NCBI GenBank assembly: GCA_019635955.1
Contig: JAHBYL010000003.1
Coordinates: 1 to 64,000, forward strand
Origin: Parvibaculum sp.
Lineage (GTDB): Bacteria; Pseudomonadota; Alphaproteobacteria; Parvibaculales; Parvibaculaceae
Length of the DNA stretch: 64,000 nucleotides
Reading direction: 5' to 3'
The first letter of the stretch is position 1. Each line of letters opens with the position of its first letter. Both the position numbers and the translations under genes were made by a program. The notes under the pieces are model-generated. The model was given only the letters and a program-made list of their open reading frames with translations, did not search any database and had not been told where the DNA came from. Below, one piece after another: positions 15,511 to 24,079 of the stretch.

Positions 15511-17367
15511 TCACACCACGATCACATCTTCCGGCGCGGGGTCGACATAGAGCCGATCGACAAGCGGCGCACGGCGAGCGGCCGTTGCCGCCTGGTTCAC
15601 ATAGCCCTTGTCGGTGATCTCGTGACCGTCGATCGAGGGCGGCTCGAGCATGAGATGGATACGGGCGATGCGCGTGGACGAACCGCCGCCCGCTTTGTTG
15701 TGCCTTTGGAGCGCGGCGCGGAGATAGTCGACCACCTTCGGATGCGAAATCGCATCCTGCGGCGCCGCATCGTCCGGCAGGCCCGCGATCTTGCGCGCCG
15801 CGGCGATGTTCGGCCAGGCGAGGAGGGCGATATAGGGCTTGTCGAGACCGCAGACCACGGCATCCTGCACCAGCGGCGTACAGGCGGCGACCACATCGGC
15901 GCGGAGTGTACCGGTCGAAACCCAGGTGCCCGAGGACAGCTTGAAGTCCTCCGTCACGCGGCCATCGAAGACAAGACCGAGCTCGGGCTTTGCTTCATCG
16001 AGGAACTTCGCCGCATCGCCGAGGCTGTAGAAACCTTCCTCGTCGAAAACTTCCGCCGTCTTCTTCGGATCGTTGACATAGCCTGGCGTCACCGTCGGAC
16101 CCTTCACGCGCACTTCGAGCTTCGCGCCATTCGGCACGAGTTTCAGTGTGATGCCCGGCACCGGCAGACCGACAAGACCAACGCGCTCGGTCACCCAATG
16201 GACGACGGTGATGCCCTGTGTCTCGGTCGCACCATACATGGTGGTCAGCGGCAGGCGGTAACCCGTTTCGGCAACGGCGAGCGCCTGCATACGATCATAG
16301 ATGTCGCTTGAAAGCGTGGCGCCGCCATACCCCATATATTCGAGATTCCTGAAGAAGCTCGCGCGCAGAGCCGGATCGCGCTCCATAGCGTCCGCCAGCA
16401 TGGCAAAGGCGACGGGCGCCGAGCCGAAGACGCGGGGGCTCACCTCGCGGAGATTCCTGATCGTCTGCTCGAACATACCGGGAATGGGCTTTCCCGCATC
16501 GAGATGGACCGTGCCACCGGCATTCATGTTGCCGTTGAAACCGATATTGCCGGCGGAGATGTGGTTCCACGGCATCCATTCGAGGCTCTGCGGTATCTCG
16601 TTCGGATCGGGCTCCTCGCTGCGGAGCGCCTCGGCGGCGGCAATCTGCGCCATCATCATGCGATGCGTCTGGATGACGCCTTTCGGCATGCCGGTGGAGC
16701 CGGAGGTGAAGAGATATTTCGCGACCGTGTCATGGCCGATCTTCTCCATAGAGCCACGGACATCCGGGCTTGTATTGGTCTTGAGAAGCTCGTCATAGGA
16801 CGTGGCGTCGGGGACGCTGCCGGTCTGCGTGACGATTTCCGCGCCCTCGCCGACCGCGGCAAGCGCCTTCGCATAGAGATCGCCATGATCGGCGAAGATC
16901 ATTTTCGGCTTCGTCAGCGCGACGACATGTTTGAGCTTCGAGAAATCCGAACTCATCAGCGAATAGGGAACGCTGACGGGCGCGACCGGCACACCTGCCT
17001 TCATCGCGCCAAGCGCCATGACGGCATGCGCGATCGAATTGCTGGAGAGCACCATGAGCGGCGCCGACTGATCGAGCCCGCGCGCGAGAAGCGCACTTGC
17101 AACCGCATCCGCCTTCGCATTCGCCTCGCCGTAAGTGATGTAGCGCCATTCGCCCGACGCATCGCGCTCGGCGATGAAGTTGCGGTCCGGATGGAGTGCC
17201 GCGCGCTCTTCGAGAATATGCGGCACGCTGCGCTTCATCTCGGGCAGAGGATAATCCGACGAGACATAGAAGGTGCCGTCATCGGTGCGCTTCACCGTGA
17301 TCTTTGGCGGCTTCTGTTTCAGCGGCTTGAAGGGCGCGGGCGCACCCGTGGCTTCTGCAAGGCTCAT
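15511..17367 (-). CDS. feruloyl-CoA synthase-like aryl/acyl-CoA ligase
   Basis: A 618-residue adenylate-forming ligase. The phosphate loop FTSGSTGMPKG lies near residue 216, with the later motifs TMYGATETQG and FYSLGDAAKF. The long N-terminus ending in DGTFYVSSDYPL and the C-terminal extension after the catalytic domain match the feruloyl-CoA synthase branch (about 600 residues), not the shorter FadD type. It would activate a hydroxycinnamate or related acid with CoA and ATP. GGAGG precedes the ATG. A 91-base gap follows the next synthetase gene, so the two probably form an operon. The substrate call is tentative. Confidence 0.85.
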   Translation of the reverse strand: MSLAEATGAPAPFKPLKQKPPKITVKRTDDGTFYVSSDYPLPEMKRSVPHILEERAALHPDRNFIAERDASGEWRYITYGEANAKADAVASALLARGLDQSAPLMVLSSNSIAHAVMALGAMKAGVPVAPVSVPYSLMSSDFSKLKHVVALTKPKMIFADHGDLYAKALAAVGEGAEIVTQTGSVPDATSYDELLKTNTSPDVRGSMEKIGHDTVAKYLFTSGSTGMPKGVIQTHRMMMAQIAAAEALRSEEPDPNEIPQSLEWMPWNHISAGNIGFNGNMNAGGTVHLDAGKPIPGMFEQTIRNLREVSPRVFGSAPVAFAMLADAMERDPALRASFFRNLEYMGYGGATLSSDIYDRMQALAVAETGYRLPLTTMYGATETQGITVVHWVTERVGLVGLPVPGITLKLVPNGAKLEVRVKGPTVTPGYVNDPKKTAEVFDEEGFYSLGDAAKFLDEAKPELGLVFDGRVTEDFKLSSGTWVSTGTLRADVVAACTPLVQDAVVCGLDKPYIALLAWPNIAAARKIAGLPDDAAPQDAISHPKVVDYLRAALQRHNKAGGGSSTRIARIHLMLEPPSIDGHEITDKGYVNQAATAARRAPLVDRLYVDPAPEDVIVV

Positions 17368-17458
17368 GACGTTCCTCCGGTTTCAAATGTCGTTCGGGGC
17401 CCGCGCGTTCTGATGCACGCGGTGCCCCGGATTTTCAGTCTCGAATTTGATCGCCTGG

Positions 17459-19030
17459 TCAGTTGACCATGCGGGCGCGGCCTTCCCAGAAGGGCGCGCG
17501 CAACTCGCGGCGGAGAATCTTGCCGGACGGATTGCGGGGCAGCGCCTCGATGAAATCGACCGACTTCGGCACCTTGTAGCTGGCGATCCGTGTCTTCGCG
17601 AAAGCGATGATCTCTTCCGGCGTCGACTGCTGGCCGGGCTTCAGCACGACGATGGCCTTGACCGCCTCGCCCCACTTCTCGTCGGGCACGCCGATGACGG
17701 CGGCATCGGCAATCGCCTCATGGCCGAACAAGGCATTCTCGACTTCGGCCGGATAGATGTTCTCACCGCCCGAGACGATCATGTCCTTCACCCGGTCATG
17801 GATGAAAAGATAGCCGTCCTTGTCGAAATAACCGGCATCGCCCGTGTAGAACCACCCATTGCGGATCGCATCCTTCGTCGCCTCGGCGCGGTTCCAGTAG
17901 CCCTTCATGATCGAGCCGCCGCGGATGACGATCTCTCCGACCTCGCCGACCGGCACTTCTTCACCCTTGTCGTCGAACACGCGCACTTCCATGCCGGGGT
18001 TCGGAATGCCGCAGGAGCGGAGCTTCCCCTTCGCCGGGTCATGCGCCTCCGGCGGCAGATTGGTCGCGCCGCCCGCCGTTTCGGTGAGACCATAGACCTG
18101 CACGAAATCGGCGCCCTTGAAGGTATCCTGCGCGCGGCGCAGCACGTCTTCTGCGATCGGCGAAGCGCCATAAAGAATCTGGCGCACACTCGACACATCG
18201 GTCTTGGCGATGTTGGGCTGCTGCAGCAGGAAGAGAATGACGGCGGGCACCATGAAGGCGATGTTGATCTTCTCGCTCTCGATGAGCTTGAGGATCAGCG
18301 CCGGGTCCACATCCTTCAGGATCAGGTTCTTGCAGCCATTGATATTGCCGATAAGACCGATATTGACGCCCGCCACATGGAAAAGCGGCATGCAGACCAG
18401 CGCGACTTCGCCCTGGCCCCAATTCGCCCAGCCGGCCTTGCCGCCCTGGTCGAAGATCGACATGTAGTTCGCATTGGTGAGCTGCACGCCCTTTGGATGG
18501 CCCGTGGTGCCGCTCGTATAGAGCTGGATCACGTCGTCTTCAGGATCGGCGGGAAGCATCGGGTCCTCGGCCTTCGCCGCGTCGCGCCAGTCGTCGAAGG
18601 ACTGCCAGTCATTGCGGCCGCCGTCGAGCGCGATCACCTTGCGGACCGTCGGACATTCCGGCAGCACCTTTTCCACCATGTCGTAGAATTCGGCGCCGAC
18701 GAAGAGGATTTCAGTGCGGCTGTCATTCAGCACATAGACGACTTCGGGCGCCGCGAGACGCCAGTTGACGCCGACAACGACGGCCTTCGCCTTGAACGCG
18801 CCATACAGCATCTCGAAATAGCGGTCGGAGCCCTTGCCCATGAAGCCGATGCGGGCATCGGGCTTGCAGCCATCGGCGATCAGCGCCTGGGCGACCTGAC
18901 TGGCCCGCCTGTCGAGCTCGCCATAAGTCGTTTCCCGGCCCTCGAAAACCTGCGCCACCTGGTCCGGCGCGCCGGCGCCCCAGACGCGCGTAATGTCCGC
19001 AACCGACTTGACCTGCGAAATATCGACCAT
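17459..19030 (-). CDS. class I adenylate-forming acyl-CoA synthetase (FadD/FACL type)
   Basis: A 523-residue acyl-CoA synthetase. The P-loop is YTSGTTGHPKG, followed by QVYGLTETAGG, GWFYTGDAGY and the C-terminal LPRNPSGKILRREL with its catalytic Lys. The ATG at 19030 follows GGGAGGAG by 9 bases; an extra 13 codons upstream are unlikely. It is the first gene of a two-gene minus-strand operon with the feruloyl-CoA synthase-like gene. The chain-length range is unknown; medium-chain or branched acids are typical of this group. Confidence 0.93.
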   Translation of the reverse strand: MVDISQVKSVADITRVWGAGAPDQVAQVFEGRETTYGELDRRASQVAQALIADGCKPDARIGFMGKGSDRYFEMLYGAFKAKAVVVGVNWRLAAPEVVYVLNDSRTEILFVGAEFYDMVEKVLPECPTVRKVIALDGGRNDWQSFDDWRDAAKAEDPMLPADPEDDVIQLYTSGTTGHPKGVQLTNANYMSIFDQGGKAGWANWGQGEVALVCMPLFHVAGVNIGLIGNINGCKNLILKDVDPALILKLIESEKINIAFMVPAVILFLLQQPNIAKTDVSSVRQILYGASPIAEDVLRRAQDTFKGADFVQVYGLTETAGGATNLPPEAHDPAKGKLRSCGIPNPGMEVRVFDDKGEEVPVGEVGEIVIRGGSIMKGYWNRAEATKDAIRNGWFYTGDAGYFDKDGYLFIHDRVKDMIVSGGENIYPAEVENALFGHEAIADAAVIGVPDEKWGEAVKAIVVLKPGQQSTPEEIIAFAKTRIASYKVPKSVDFIEALPRNPSGKILRRELRAPFWEGRARMVN

Positions 19031-19228
19031 ATCCGCTCTCCTCCCATTGCTCGCCCGCGATCCCCCCACGGGCTTTTGTTGGGGCAGAGTTTAGCGAGCC
19101 GGGCGGACGGGGCAAGCAAAGCCGGAAGGCCGGTTCGCGATATCGCCCTTCTTGCCGCTGGACGCAGCGTCCGCGCCGTCTACACTGGCGGCAATCAGAA
19201 ACGCCACTCAGGGAAGGAACGCTTCATC

Positions 19229-19780
19229 ATGGCCCGCATCCCCTATTTCGATACGTCGAAGGCCACCGGCCGCGCCAAGGACGTCTACGAACAGCTGCCG
19301 AACCTCAACATCTTCCGGATGCTCGGCCATTCGGGCGACATGATCGATGGCTTCATCAAGCTCGGCAATGCGATCCTGATTCATAGCGAGCTCGACCCGG
19401 TGCTGCGCGAAATCGCCATTGTGCGCGTAGGCGTTCTGAAGGGCGCGTCCTACGAGGTCTATCAGCATGAAGCGATCTCGCGGAAGCTCGGCATGTCCGA
19501 AGAACTCATCAAGGCGATCCATGAAGGCCCCGACGCCAAGGTGTTCGACGAGACGCAGCGCCAGGTGATGCGCTTCACCGACGACGTAGTGAAGAATACC
19601 CGCGCTTCCGACGCGACCTTCAATCCGCTCGCCGACAAGCTCGGCTACAAGCAGCTTCAGGAACTCGTCATCACCATCGGCTTCTACACGACGGCCTGCT
19701 ACTTCCTTGAGACCTTCGATGTCGACATCGAGGAGCCGGGCCACAAGTCGGGCGTGAAGCTTCCCGGCATGCAGGACTGA
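19229..19780 (+). CDS. carboxymuconolactone decarboxylase-like (AhpD fold) protein, copy 1
   Basis: A 183-residue protein of the CMD/AhpD alpha-helical fold. The conserved block LDPVLREIAIVRVGVLKGA is followed by YEVYQH. The redox CxxC of AhpD is absent (ASYEVYQH sits in its place), so a peroxidase role is unlikely. GGGAAGGAA lies upstream of ATG 19229. It is 9 bases upstream of a paralogue that begins with the same MARIPY. It is the first gene of a plus-strand run on acyl or aromatic metabolism. Confidence 0.9.
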   Translation: MARIPYFDTSKATGRAKDVYEQLPNLNIFRMLGHSGDMIDGFIKLGNAILIHSELDPVLREIAIVRVGVLKGASYEVYQHEAISRKLGMSEELIKAIHEGPDAKVFDETQRQVMRFTDDVVKNTRASDATFNPLADKLGYKQLQELVITIGFYTTACYFLETFDVDIEEPGHKSGVKLPGMQD

Positions 19781-19789
19781 GCCGGGCAG

Positions 19790-20356
19790 ATGGCGCGCAT
19801 CCCCTATCCCGACCCGGCGGCGCTGTCGCCCGAGGCGCGGAGCCTTCTCGAGAGCCTGCCGCAGCTCAACATCTTCCGCATGATCGCGGGCGCGGGCGCC
19901 TCCTTCGTGCCCTTCATGGCGTTCATCAACTCCTATCTCAATGCCGGCACGCTCGACCCGGAGCTCAGGGAACTTGTGATCCTGCGAGTGGGGCATCTTT
20001 GCGGCTCGGCCTATGAGCTCCACCAGCATCGCCGTGTCTCTCGCATGATCGGCATGAACGAGGAACGGATTGCGGCGGCGGCGGACGCGCTGCCCTCGCC
20101 GCTTTTCAGCGAGGCGGAGAATGCGGCGCTCGCCTTCACCGACGATCAGGTGGCGAATGTGAAGGCCGATGGCGAGCTCTTTGCCACCGCGCATGAGCAT
20201 CTCGGCGATGCGGGCATGCAGGAACTCGTGATCGTGATCGGCACCTATCTTCTCGTCTGCCGCTATCTCGAAACTTTCGAGATCGACCTCGAGGAGCGGG
20301 ATATCGACACGAGCGGGCTCGACGAAATCAGAAAGGGCCTTGAGAAACATGGCTGA
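19790..20356 (+). CDS. carboxymuconolactone decarboxylase-like (AhpD fold) protein, copy 2
   Basis: A 188-residue paralogue of the preceding gene with the same order of blocks: MARIPYPD, LPQLNIFRM, LDPELRELVILRVGHLCGSA, then YELHQH. One Cys remains (LCGSA) but the paired Cys is missing. Its TGA overlaps the next gene's ATG by 8 bases (ATGGCTGA), showing translational coupling to the SDR. The molecular role is unknown. A heteromeric complex with copy 1 is possible because these proteins form oligomers. Confidence 0.9.
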   Translation: MARIPYPDPAALSPEARSLLESLPQLNIFRMIAGAGASFVPFMAFINSYLNAGTLDPELRELVILRVGHLCGSAYELHQHRRVSRMIGMNEERIAAAADALPSPLFSEAENAALAFTDDQVANVKADGELFATAHEHLGDAGMQELVIVIGTYLLVCRYLETFEIDLEERDIDTSGLDEIRKGLEKHG

Positions 20357-21182
20357 GGGATATGTGAAGCCGCTGCCGCCGGAATCGGCCGGCACGGCGC
20401 CGGGGCGCGGCCGGCTCAAGGGCCGCAACATCCTGATCGTCGGTGGCGGGCAGCGCGTGCTGGACGCGGCGACCGACCCCGTGGGCAATGGCCGCGCCAT
20501 GTCGCTCCTCTTTGCGCGCGAATGCGCCGCCGTTGCCGTGGCCGACATGAACCGCGCCTCGGCGGAGGAAACCGTGGCGCTGATCGGCAAGGAAGGCGGC
20601 AAGGCGCACGCCATCGGAGCGGATATTTCGAAACCCGCGGACATCGAGCGGATGATCGCGGAAGCGGAAGGCGCGCTCGGCGCGATCGACGGGCTCGTAC
20701 TCAATGTCGGCATCGGCGTGGGCGGGCTCGGCCTTGAAGGCGCGACACCGGAGGACTGGGACAAGGTGCTGGGCGTCAACCTGCGCGGGCCGATGCTCTG
20801 CTGCAAGGCGGCGCTGCCGAAACTCGCCGATGGCTCGCCCATCGTTTTCATTTCCTCGATTGCGGGGCTTGTGGCCGGATCGCGGCTGCCTGCCTATGAC
20901 GCCTCGAAGGCCGCACTTGGCGGGCTGATGCGCCATGTCGCCATGGAAGGCGCCAGGCGCGGCATCCGCGCCAATATCGTTGCACCCGGTCTTGTCGACA
21001 CACCACTCGGACGGCTCGCGACGCAGGGCCGCCCCTCGCGCGGGCGCACGCCTGTGCCCTTCGGCCGGCAGGCGACAGGCTGGGAAATCGCCTATGCGGC
21101 GCTGTTTCTCGTGTCGGACGAAAGCGTCTACATCACCGCGCAGACGCTCGCCGTGGACAGCGGCATGACCGGTATTTCGTGA
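20349..21182 (+). CDS. SDR-family oxidoreductase with expanded cofactor loop
   Basis: A 277-residue short-chain dehydrogenase. The Gly-rich motif is split: VGGGQ, an insertion of about 10 residues, then PVGNGRAM, instead of a compact TGxxxGxG. The catalytic site YDASK and preceding SSIAG are intact, and the end TLAVDSGMTG is normal. I recall a known SDR branch with this longer loop. The start overlaps the stop of the CMD-like gene. The substrate is unknown. A metallo-beta-lactamase-fold gene follows after 46 bases. Confidence 0.88.
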   Translation: MAEGYVKPLPPESAGTAPGRGRLKGRNILIVGGGQRVLDAATDPVGNGRAMSLLFARECAAVAVADMNRASAEETVALIGKEGGKAHAIGADISKPADIERMIAEAEGALGAIDGLVLNVGIGVGGLGLEGATPEDWDKVLGVNLRGPMLCCKAALPKLADGSPIVFISSIAGLVAGSRLPAYDASKAALGGLMRHVAMEGARRGIRANIVAPGLVDTPLGRLATQGRPSRGRTPVPFGRQATGWEIAYAALFLVSDESVYITAQTLAVDSGMTGIS

Positions 21183-21228
21183 AGCGCCGGGAGACGCTCC
21201 ACATAACACCGCTCGAGGGGAGGAAAAG

Positions 21229-22209
21229 ATGGGTTTGGGTCTCAGCCGCTTTCAATATACGAAGGGTTTGCACGATCTCGGCAATGGCGGTTATGCCTGG
21301 CTGCAGCCGGATGGCGGTTGGGGCTGGTCCAACGCGGGCCTCATCGTCGATAGCGGCGAAAGCTTTCTCGTCGACACGCTGTTCGACGTGCCGCTGACGC
21401 GCGAGATGCTCGACGCGATGCGGAAGGCAGAGCCGAAAGCGGCAGCGAAGATCGGCACGCTCGTCAACACACACCACAATGGCGATCACTGCAACGGCAA
21501 TGAATGCTGCGCAGGCGCAGAGATCATCGCCCACAAGCTTGCCGTCGAAGGCATGCGGCACGAGCCACCGGCGCTGCTAGCGGGCTTTCTCGACATGGCG
21601 CCGGGACTTGGCGATCTCGGCAAATATGTGACGCAATGCTTCGGCCCCTTCGACTTCAAGGGCGTGACGCAGACGCTGCCGACCACGACCTTCGAAACCG
21701 AACTGACACGCCACGTCGGCAACAAGGAAATTCGCATCATGCATGTCGGCCCCGCGCATACGCCGGGCGATGCGCTTGTCTATGTGCCGGCGGACAAGAC
21801 GGTCTTCACCGGCGACATTCTCTTCATTGAGGGGCACCCGATCATGTGGGAGGGACCCGTCGGCAACTGGATCGACGCCTGCGACAAGATCATCGCCATG
21901 GATGTGGAAACGGTGGTGCCGGGACATGGGCCGATCACCGGCAAGAACGGCGTGAAGGCGGTACGGGACTATCTCGTCTATATCCGCGACGAAGCGAAGA
22001 AGCGTTACGATGGGGGCCTCTCCGCCTTCGATGCAGCGCTCGACATCGACATGGCGGACTATGACAGCTGGGGCGACGGCGAACGCATCGTCGTCAACGT
22101 TTCGACGCTCTACAAGGAATTCTCGGGTGACGACACGCCGAACGACGTGCCGACCATATTCGGCCAGATGGCGGAACTGACGAAACGGCAGGGGCGCCTG
22201 CGCGGCTGA
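21229..22209 (+). CDS. metallo-beta-lactamase-fold hydrolase
   Basis: A 326-residue MBL-fold protein. The metal motif reads THHNGDHCNGN, so Asn takes the place of the middle His of HxHxDH. Further ligands are at VGPAHTPGD, TGDILF and VPGHGP. I recall the THxNGDH variant from a known hydrolase subgroup, so it need not mean loss of activity. GGGGAGG lies 6 bases before the ATG. There is no signal peptide. The substrate is unknown; a lactone, thioester or glutathione thioester fits the neighbouring GST-like genes. Confidence 0.88.
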   Translation: MGLGLSRFQYTKGLHDLGNGGYAWLQPDGGWGWSNAGLIVDSGESFLVDTLFDVPLTREMLDAMRKAEPKAAAKIGTLVNTHHNGDHCNGNECCAGAEIIAHKLAVEGMRHEPPALLAGFLDMAPGLGDLGKYVTQCFGPFDFKGVTQTLPTTTFETELTRHVGNKEIRIMHVGPAHTPGDALVYVPADKTVFTGDILFIEGHPIMWEGPVGNWIDACDKIIAMDVETVVPGHGPITGKNGVKAVRDYLVYIRDEAKKRYDGGLSAFDAALDIDMADYDSWGDGERIVVNVSTLYKEFSGDDTPNDVPTIFGQMAELTKRQGRLRG

Positions 22210-22319
22210 CGCAGCGTTCGCGCCGCGCGCTCTTGCCGTAACGCATCCGTGATGGCGGCACGGTGGACAGACCGGGCCGCCCTCCCCATGATCCGCGCAA
22301 CGGACATCGGGAGGAAACC

Positions 22320-23105
22320 ATGGTCACACTTTACGAACATCCGCTCTCGCCCTATGCGCAGAAGGTGAAGATTTCCGCGCGGGAAAAAGGCATTGCGCTC
22401 GAACTCAAGACGCCCGACGGCATCGGCGCGGGCACAAGCCGGGGCGAATTCGTCGCTGCCAATCCGCGCGCCGAAGTGCCGGCGCTGATCGATGGCGAGA
22501 CATATATCTTCGATTCGACCATCATCCTCGAATATCTCGAAGACAAATGGCCCGAGCCGCCCATGCTGCCCGCTTCGCCCGCCGAGCGCGCAAAGGTGCG
22601 TATGATCGAGGAAGTCTGCGACACGCATTACGAGGCCATCAACTGGGGCCTTGGCGAGATCGCCTATTTCCGCCGTGCAACCGGCGCAAAGGCGAAGGAC
22701 ATGCAGGAGCTTGCTGCGCAGCAGACGGCGAAACTTCAGACCTGGCTGACGAAGCAGCTTGGGCCGAACGATTGGTTCAATGGCAAGAGCTTTGGCTGGG
22801 GTGATCTTTCAGTGGTGCCTTATGTGAACGGCTCGGCAGGATTCGGTAATGCGCCGGACGAAGGCTCGCCGCTCGGCAAATGGCTTGCACGTACCAATGC
22901 CCGCCCCGCCGTCGCACAAACGGCAAAGGAAGCTGTCGACAGTATCTCCGGCATGCAGGTGGTGGCCGATGTGCTGAAGCAAGGCCTCTTCAAGCGCGAA
23001 TATCGCGACCACCGGCTCGAATGGATGATGAAGACAGACGGCGTCGAGATCGTGCTCGACGGGCTCGAGAAGAACAATATCCGCTTCAGCTACGACTTCG
23101 AATAG
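22320..23105 (+). CDS. glutathione S-transferase family protein (1)
   Basis: A 261-residue protein with an N-terminal thioredoxin-like GST domain (VTLYEHPLSPYAQKVKI) and the glutathione-gripping FDSTIILEYLE. A helical C-terminal domain of about 170 residues follows, ending RFSYDFE. The Ser of PLSPYAQKV is the expected activating residue. ATG 22320 has GGGAGGAAA just before it. It lies 11 bases upstream of another GST-like gene, so the two are co-transcribed. Confidence 0.9.
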   Translation: MVTLYEHPLSPYAQKVKISAREKGIALELKTPDGIGAGTSRGEFVAANPRAEVPALIDGETYIFDSTIILEYLEDKWPEPPMLPASPAERAKVRMIEEVCDTHYEAINWGLGEIAYFRRATGAKAKDMQELAAQQTAKLQTWLTKQLGPNDWFNGKSFGWGDLSVVPYVNGSAGFGNAPDEGSPLGKWLARTNARPAVAQTAKEAVDSISGMQVVADVLKQGLFKREYRDHRLEWMMKTDGVEIVLDGLEKNNIRFSYDFE

Positions 23106-23116
23106 GACGCCGCGCC

Positions 23117-24049
23117 ATGACCGCCAACGCACAATCGATCATCTTCCATCAATATGACATCTCGCCCTTCTCGGAGAAGGTGCGCATCGTTTTCGGCATC
23201 AAGGGGCTTGAATGGTTTGCCTGCGACCAGCCGGTCATCATGCCGAAGCCGGACCTTGTTGTGCTGACCGGCGGCTACCGGAAAATCCCGGTGATGCAGA
23301 TCGGTGCCGACATCTATTGCGACTCGCAAGTGATCATCCGCGAGCTTGAGCGCCGCTTCCCCTCGCCCTCCATCTATACGGGCGGCGACAAGGGCGCAGG
23401 CTGGGGCTTTTCCATGTGGTCGGACCGCGTCTTCTTTCAGGCGGGCGTCGCGATCATCTTCGGCGGCGGCACGCCACTTGCCGACGAAGCCTTCATCAAT
23501 GACCGCGAAAAGCTGACGGGCCGTCCCTTCGACATTGCGGCGATGAAGGCGGCGGCACCCCTCATGGCCGAACAGTTCCGCGCACAGCTTGGCTGGCTCG
23601 AAGAGCAGCTTTCCGACGGACGCGATTTCCTGATGGGCGGAAGCGCAGGGCTAACCGATGCCGGCGCCTATTACAACCTCGCCTTTGTCCGCTGGACGAG
23701 CCCCGCCGGTGTGAAGCTCATCGAAGGCTTCCCGAAAGTGGCGGCCTGGGAAAAGCGCGTGGCGGCGATCGGCCACGGCAAGCGGAGCGAGATTTCCCGC
23801 GAGGCGGCGCTCGACATTGCGAAGGCGGCGACAAGCACGGAAGCGGCAAAGGCCGATCCGGGCGAGCCGAATGGCCTTATACCCGGCGACAAGGTGATGG
23901 TGATGGCGGATGATTATGGCCGTGACCCTATTACGGGCGAACTCGTTTCCTCCTCCGCCCAGCATGTCGCCATCCGGCGGAATGACCCGCGCGTCGGCGA
24001 TGTCGTGGTGCATTTCCCGCGGGCAGGCTTCCTCGTCATGAAGGCGTGA
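23117..24049 (+). CDS. glutathione S-transferase family protein (2)
   Basis: A 310-residue GST-like protein. The thioredoxin domain starts IIFHQYDISPFSEKVRI and has IPVMQIGADIYCDSQVII, the usual cis-Pro and glutathione-contact block. The roughly 80 C-terminal residues after a normal GST domain (GLIPGDKVMVMADDYG and onward) form an extra unit whose role I do not know. The start at ATG 23117 is 11 bases after the previous GST gene. Confidence 0.88.
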   Translation: MTANAQSIIFHQYDISPFSEKVRIVFGIKGLEWFACDQPVIMPKPDLVVLTGGYRKIPVMQIGADIYCDSQVIIRELERRFPSPSIYTGGDKGAGWGFSMWSDRVFFQAGVAIIFGGGTPLADEAFINDREKLTGRPFDIAAMKAAAPLMAEQFRAQLGWLEEQLSDGRDFLMGGSAGLTDAGAYYNLAFVRWTSPAGVKLIEGFPKVAAWEKRVAAIGHGKRSEISREAALDIAKAATSTEAAKADPGEPNGLIPGDKVMVMADDYGRDPITGELVSSSAQHVAIRRNDPRVGDVVVHFPRAGFLVMKA

Positions 24050-24079
24050 CCTTCTGAAACCGTGCTAGTCTGGGGGATC

